DNA of 5,147 nt from Firmicutes bacterium UBA4996. GTDB taxonomy: Bacteria > Bacillota > Limnochordia > Darwinibacteriales > Darwinibacteriaceae. The DNA lies in the NCBI GenBank assembly GCA_002396805.1, contig DGYW01000033.1, positions 8,065 through 13,211 on the forward strand, written 5' to 3'. The position numbers and the translations under genes were made by a program. Position 1 is the stretch's first letter. Each line of letters begins with the position of its first letter. Positions 4,209 through 5,147 of the stretch are shown one piece after another. The notes beneath the pieces are model-generated. The model was not told the origin of the DNA. It saw nothing but the letters and a program-made list of their open reading frames with translations, and ran no database searches.

Positions 4209-5147
4209 CTAAAACTTCACCCTAACCCCCGCTGTAATCCGGCTTCCACTGTGCTCGTCCCAGGACCACGATAGCCTTGCCCCTAGCGGTTTACTCGGAA
4301 ATAATGACACGCCCAAGCTGTGTCTAACGCTCTTAGAAGCATTTTGGACTTGATAGGAAACGCTACATTCCCCCAAAATGTAAGTCAATGCCGCGCTCCA
4401 ATTTAAGGAAACGCTAATTTTTTTGCCTTCAAGACTGATTTGAACGGGCAGAACGACAGCCGCGGCCTGGAGATTTTCGGCTAAATAGAGTTCATCCCGT
4501 AGCCCTAGATATAAAGTAGCCCCGTGATCCGAAGCATTGCCCACCTCTGCCACAAAACTGAATTCGTTGTTTAGCCCTCCCTCAACACCCACTGTATAGA
4601 TTAGATCTGGCTGGTTTTGAAACAGGCCATACACCCGATGCTTTTCCTTTATGGGTAACGTCCCGTCCACCGACCAACCCCACTGGCCCTGAGTATAACC
4701 GATATCCAATCCCAGTTCGGCCCAGCGCTTTTCAACTACCTCTTCCACAAACTGCTGTATGCCCACAACGGATCCTGTGGATATAAATGGTACGTCTTTG
4801 GGAATCAGTTCATCTGGAATCAGGGTGCCTGCGAGATAAACAGCAAAGTATTGATACTCTGCATTTTTGCCTGCGTCAACTTGCCTAGAAACTACCGCTA
4901 TAGGCCACTCAGAGATAGCTGCAACCCACGTAGTTGTGTGCGTATGAGCTACTGTTCCCTCAAGTGTCTCATAGGAAATGGTGACTTCAGACTCAATCAA
5001 CTCCCGGTCCCAATCAACACTCTTCGGGAGAATCTGTATCTCGAAACCCTCCGCCTTAGGTTGATTAGCAGATGCCAGCAATCTGGTGCTAGAAACATTC
5101 ATAGTCAAAGGCCTGCCAATGATTGTAATCAGCCAAGACTCGTTAGT
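4209..5147 (-). CDS. Secretin-like outer-membrane protein with C-terminal beta-barrel-like extension (5' partial)
   Basis: The reading frame is open to the window edge: 13 in-frame codons without a stop lie upstream of the first possible start (TTG at 5108). With no signal peptide and no convincing ribosome site there, the true start is probably outside. Of 312 visible residues, about 19-111 match the order of features in a secretin core. SSTRLLASANQ resembles the family's SSPRLLTxNNQEA segment. A TTTW stretch (71-74) follows, in the place of the TTVxVxDG strand. YFAVYLAGTLIP (100-111) resembles the closing ELLIFLTPRI segment. A short helical linker (129-146) leads to about 165 residues of alternating hydrophobic/polar strands ending VRVKF, the aromatic-terminal signature of outer-membrane barrels. 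Known: secretins form outer-membrane gates for type II secretion and type IV pili. Inferred: a divergent PilQ/GspD-like gate, or a barrel with a degenerate secretin domain. It ends 6 nt before a terminator, so it closes its own transcript. Confidence 0.6.
   Translation of the reverse strand, partial: TNESWLITIIGRPLTMNVSSTRLLASANQPKAEGFEIQILPKSVDWDRELIESEVTISYETLEGTVAHTHTTTWVAAISEWPIAVVSRQVDAGKNAEYQYFAVYLAGTLIPDELIPKDVPFISTGSVVGIQQFVEEVVEKRWAELGLDIGYTQGQWGWSVDGTLPIKEKHRVYGLFQNQPDLIYTVGVEGGLNNEFSFVAEVGNASDHGATLYLGLRDELYLAENLQAAAVVLPVQISLEGKKISVSLNWSAALTYILGECSVSYQVQNASKSVRHSLGVSLFPSKPLGARLSWSWDEHSGSRITAGVRVKF

Noticed and set aside
5100..5108. True start of the secretin-like gene at TTG 5108 or ATG 5102
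   Set aside because: The frame continues upstream to the edge, no well-spaced ribosome site is present, and an outer-membrane protein should begin with a signal peptide, which is missing here.
1..5147. CRISPR array, insertion sequence, tRNA or rRNA
   Set aside because: No repeated spacer pattern, transposase frame, terminal inverted repeats, cloverleaf or rRNA core sequence was seen on either strand.

Overview
All five genes in this window lie on the minus strand. Every one encodes an exported or envelope protein, so the DNA is best read from right to left. The organism looks like a bacterium with an outer membrane: the rightmost gene ends as a secretin-like protein whose last 165 residues look like an outer-membrane beta-barrel ending in Phe. 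Translation signals are Firmicutes-like, with strong AGGAGG-type ribosome sites and apparent GTG/TTG starts. The other exported proteins resemble WxL / WxL-interacting or pilin-like beta-sandwich families. A diderm Firmicute-type lineage (for example Limnochordia- or Halanaerobiales-like) fits, but this is inference and no gene here proves it.

Layout, in the direction of transcription: (1) 5147-4209, 3' part of a secretin-like gene, open at the window edge and closed by a hairpin terminator at 4170-4203. (2) A short spacer with a possible weak promoter, then a two-gene unit: a two-domain exported beta-sandwich protein with a WxL-like C-terminal half (4103-3273), followed after 19 nt by an exported four-domain protein (3253-1703). 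The four domains are a duplicated pair resembling the WxL-interacting-protein architecture. Both genes carry an identical G7 tract 6-7 nt before a non-ATG start. (3) A 221-nt non-coding leader (1702-1482) holding a candidate extended -10 promoter, three successive hairpins, an orphan near-perfect Shine-Dalgarno sequence and a possible 18-codon leader ORF. (4) Two paralogous small secreted proteins (1481-876 and 810-103) with matching N- and C-terminal motifs, separated by a strong GC hairpin that abuts the second ribosome site. (5) A 3' region with two hairpins, the last a bidirectional terminator at 8-38.

Inferred working model: the two small proteins are major secreted or surface subunits. 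The WxL-like protein and the duplicated four-domain protein would be a minor subunit or adhesin and its envelope partner or chaperone. The secretin-like outer-membrane protein belongs to the preceding transcription unit and may or may not be connected. The whole resembles a chaperone/pilin-like or WxL-like surface assembly cluster. No usher, sortase or type IV pilin is visible in the window.
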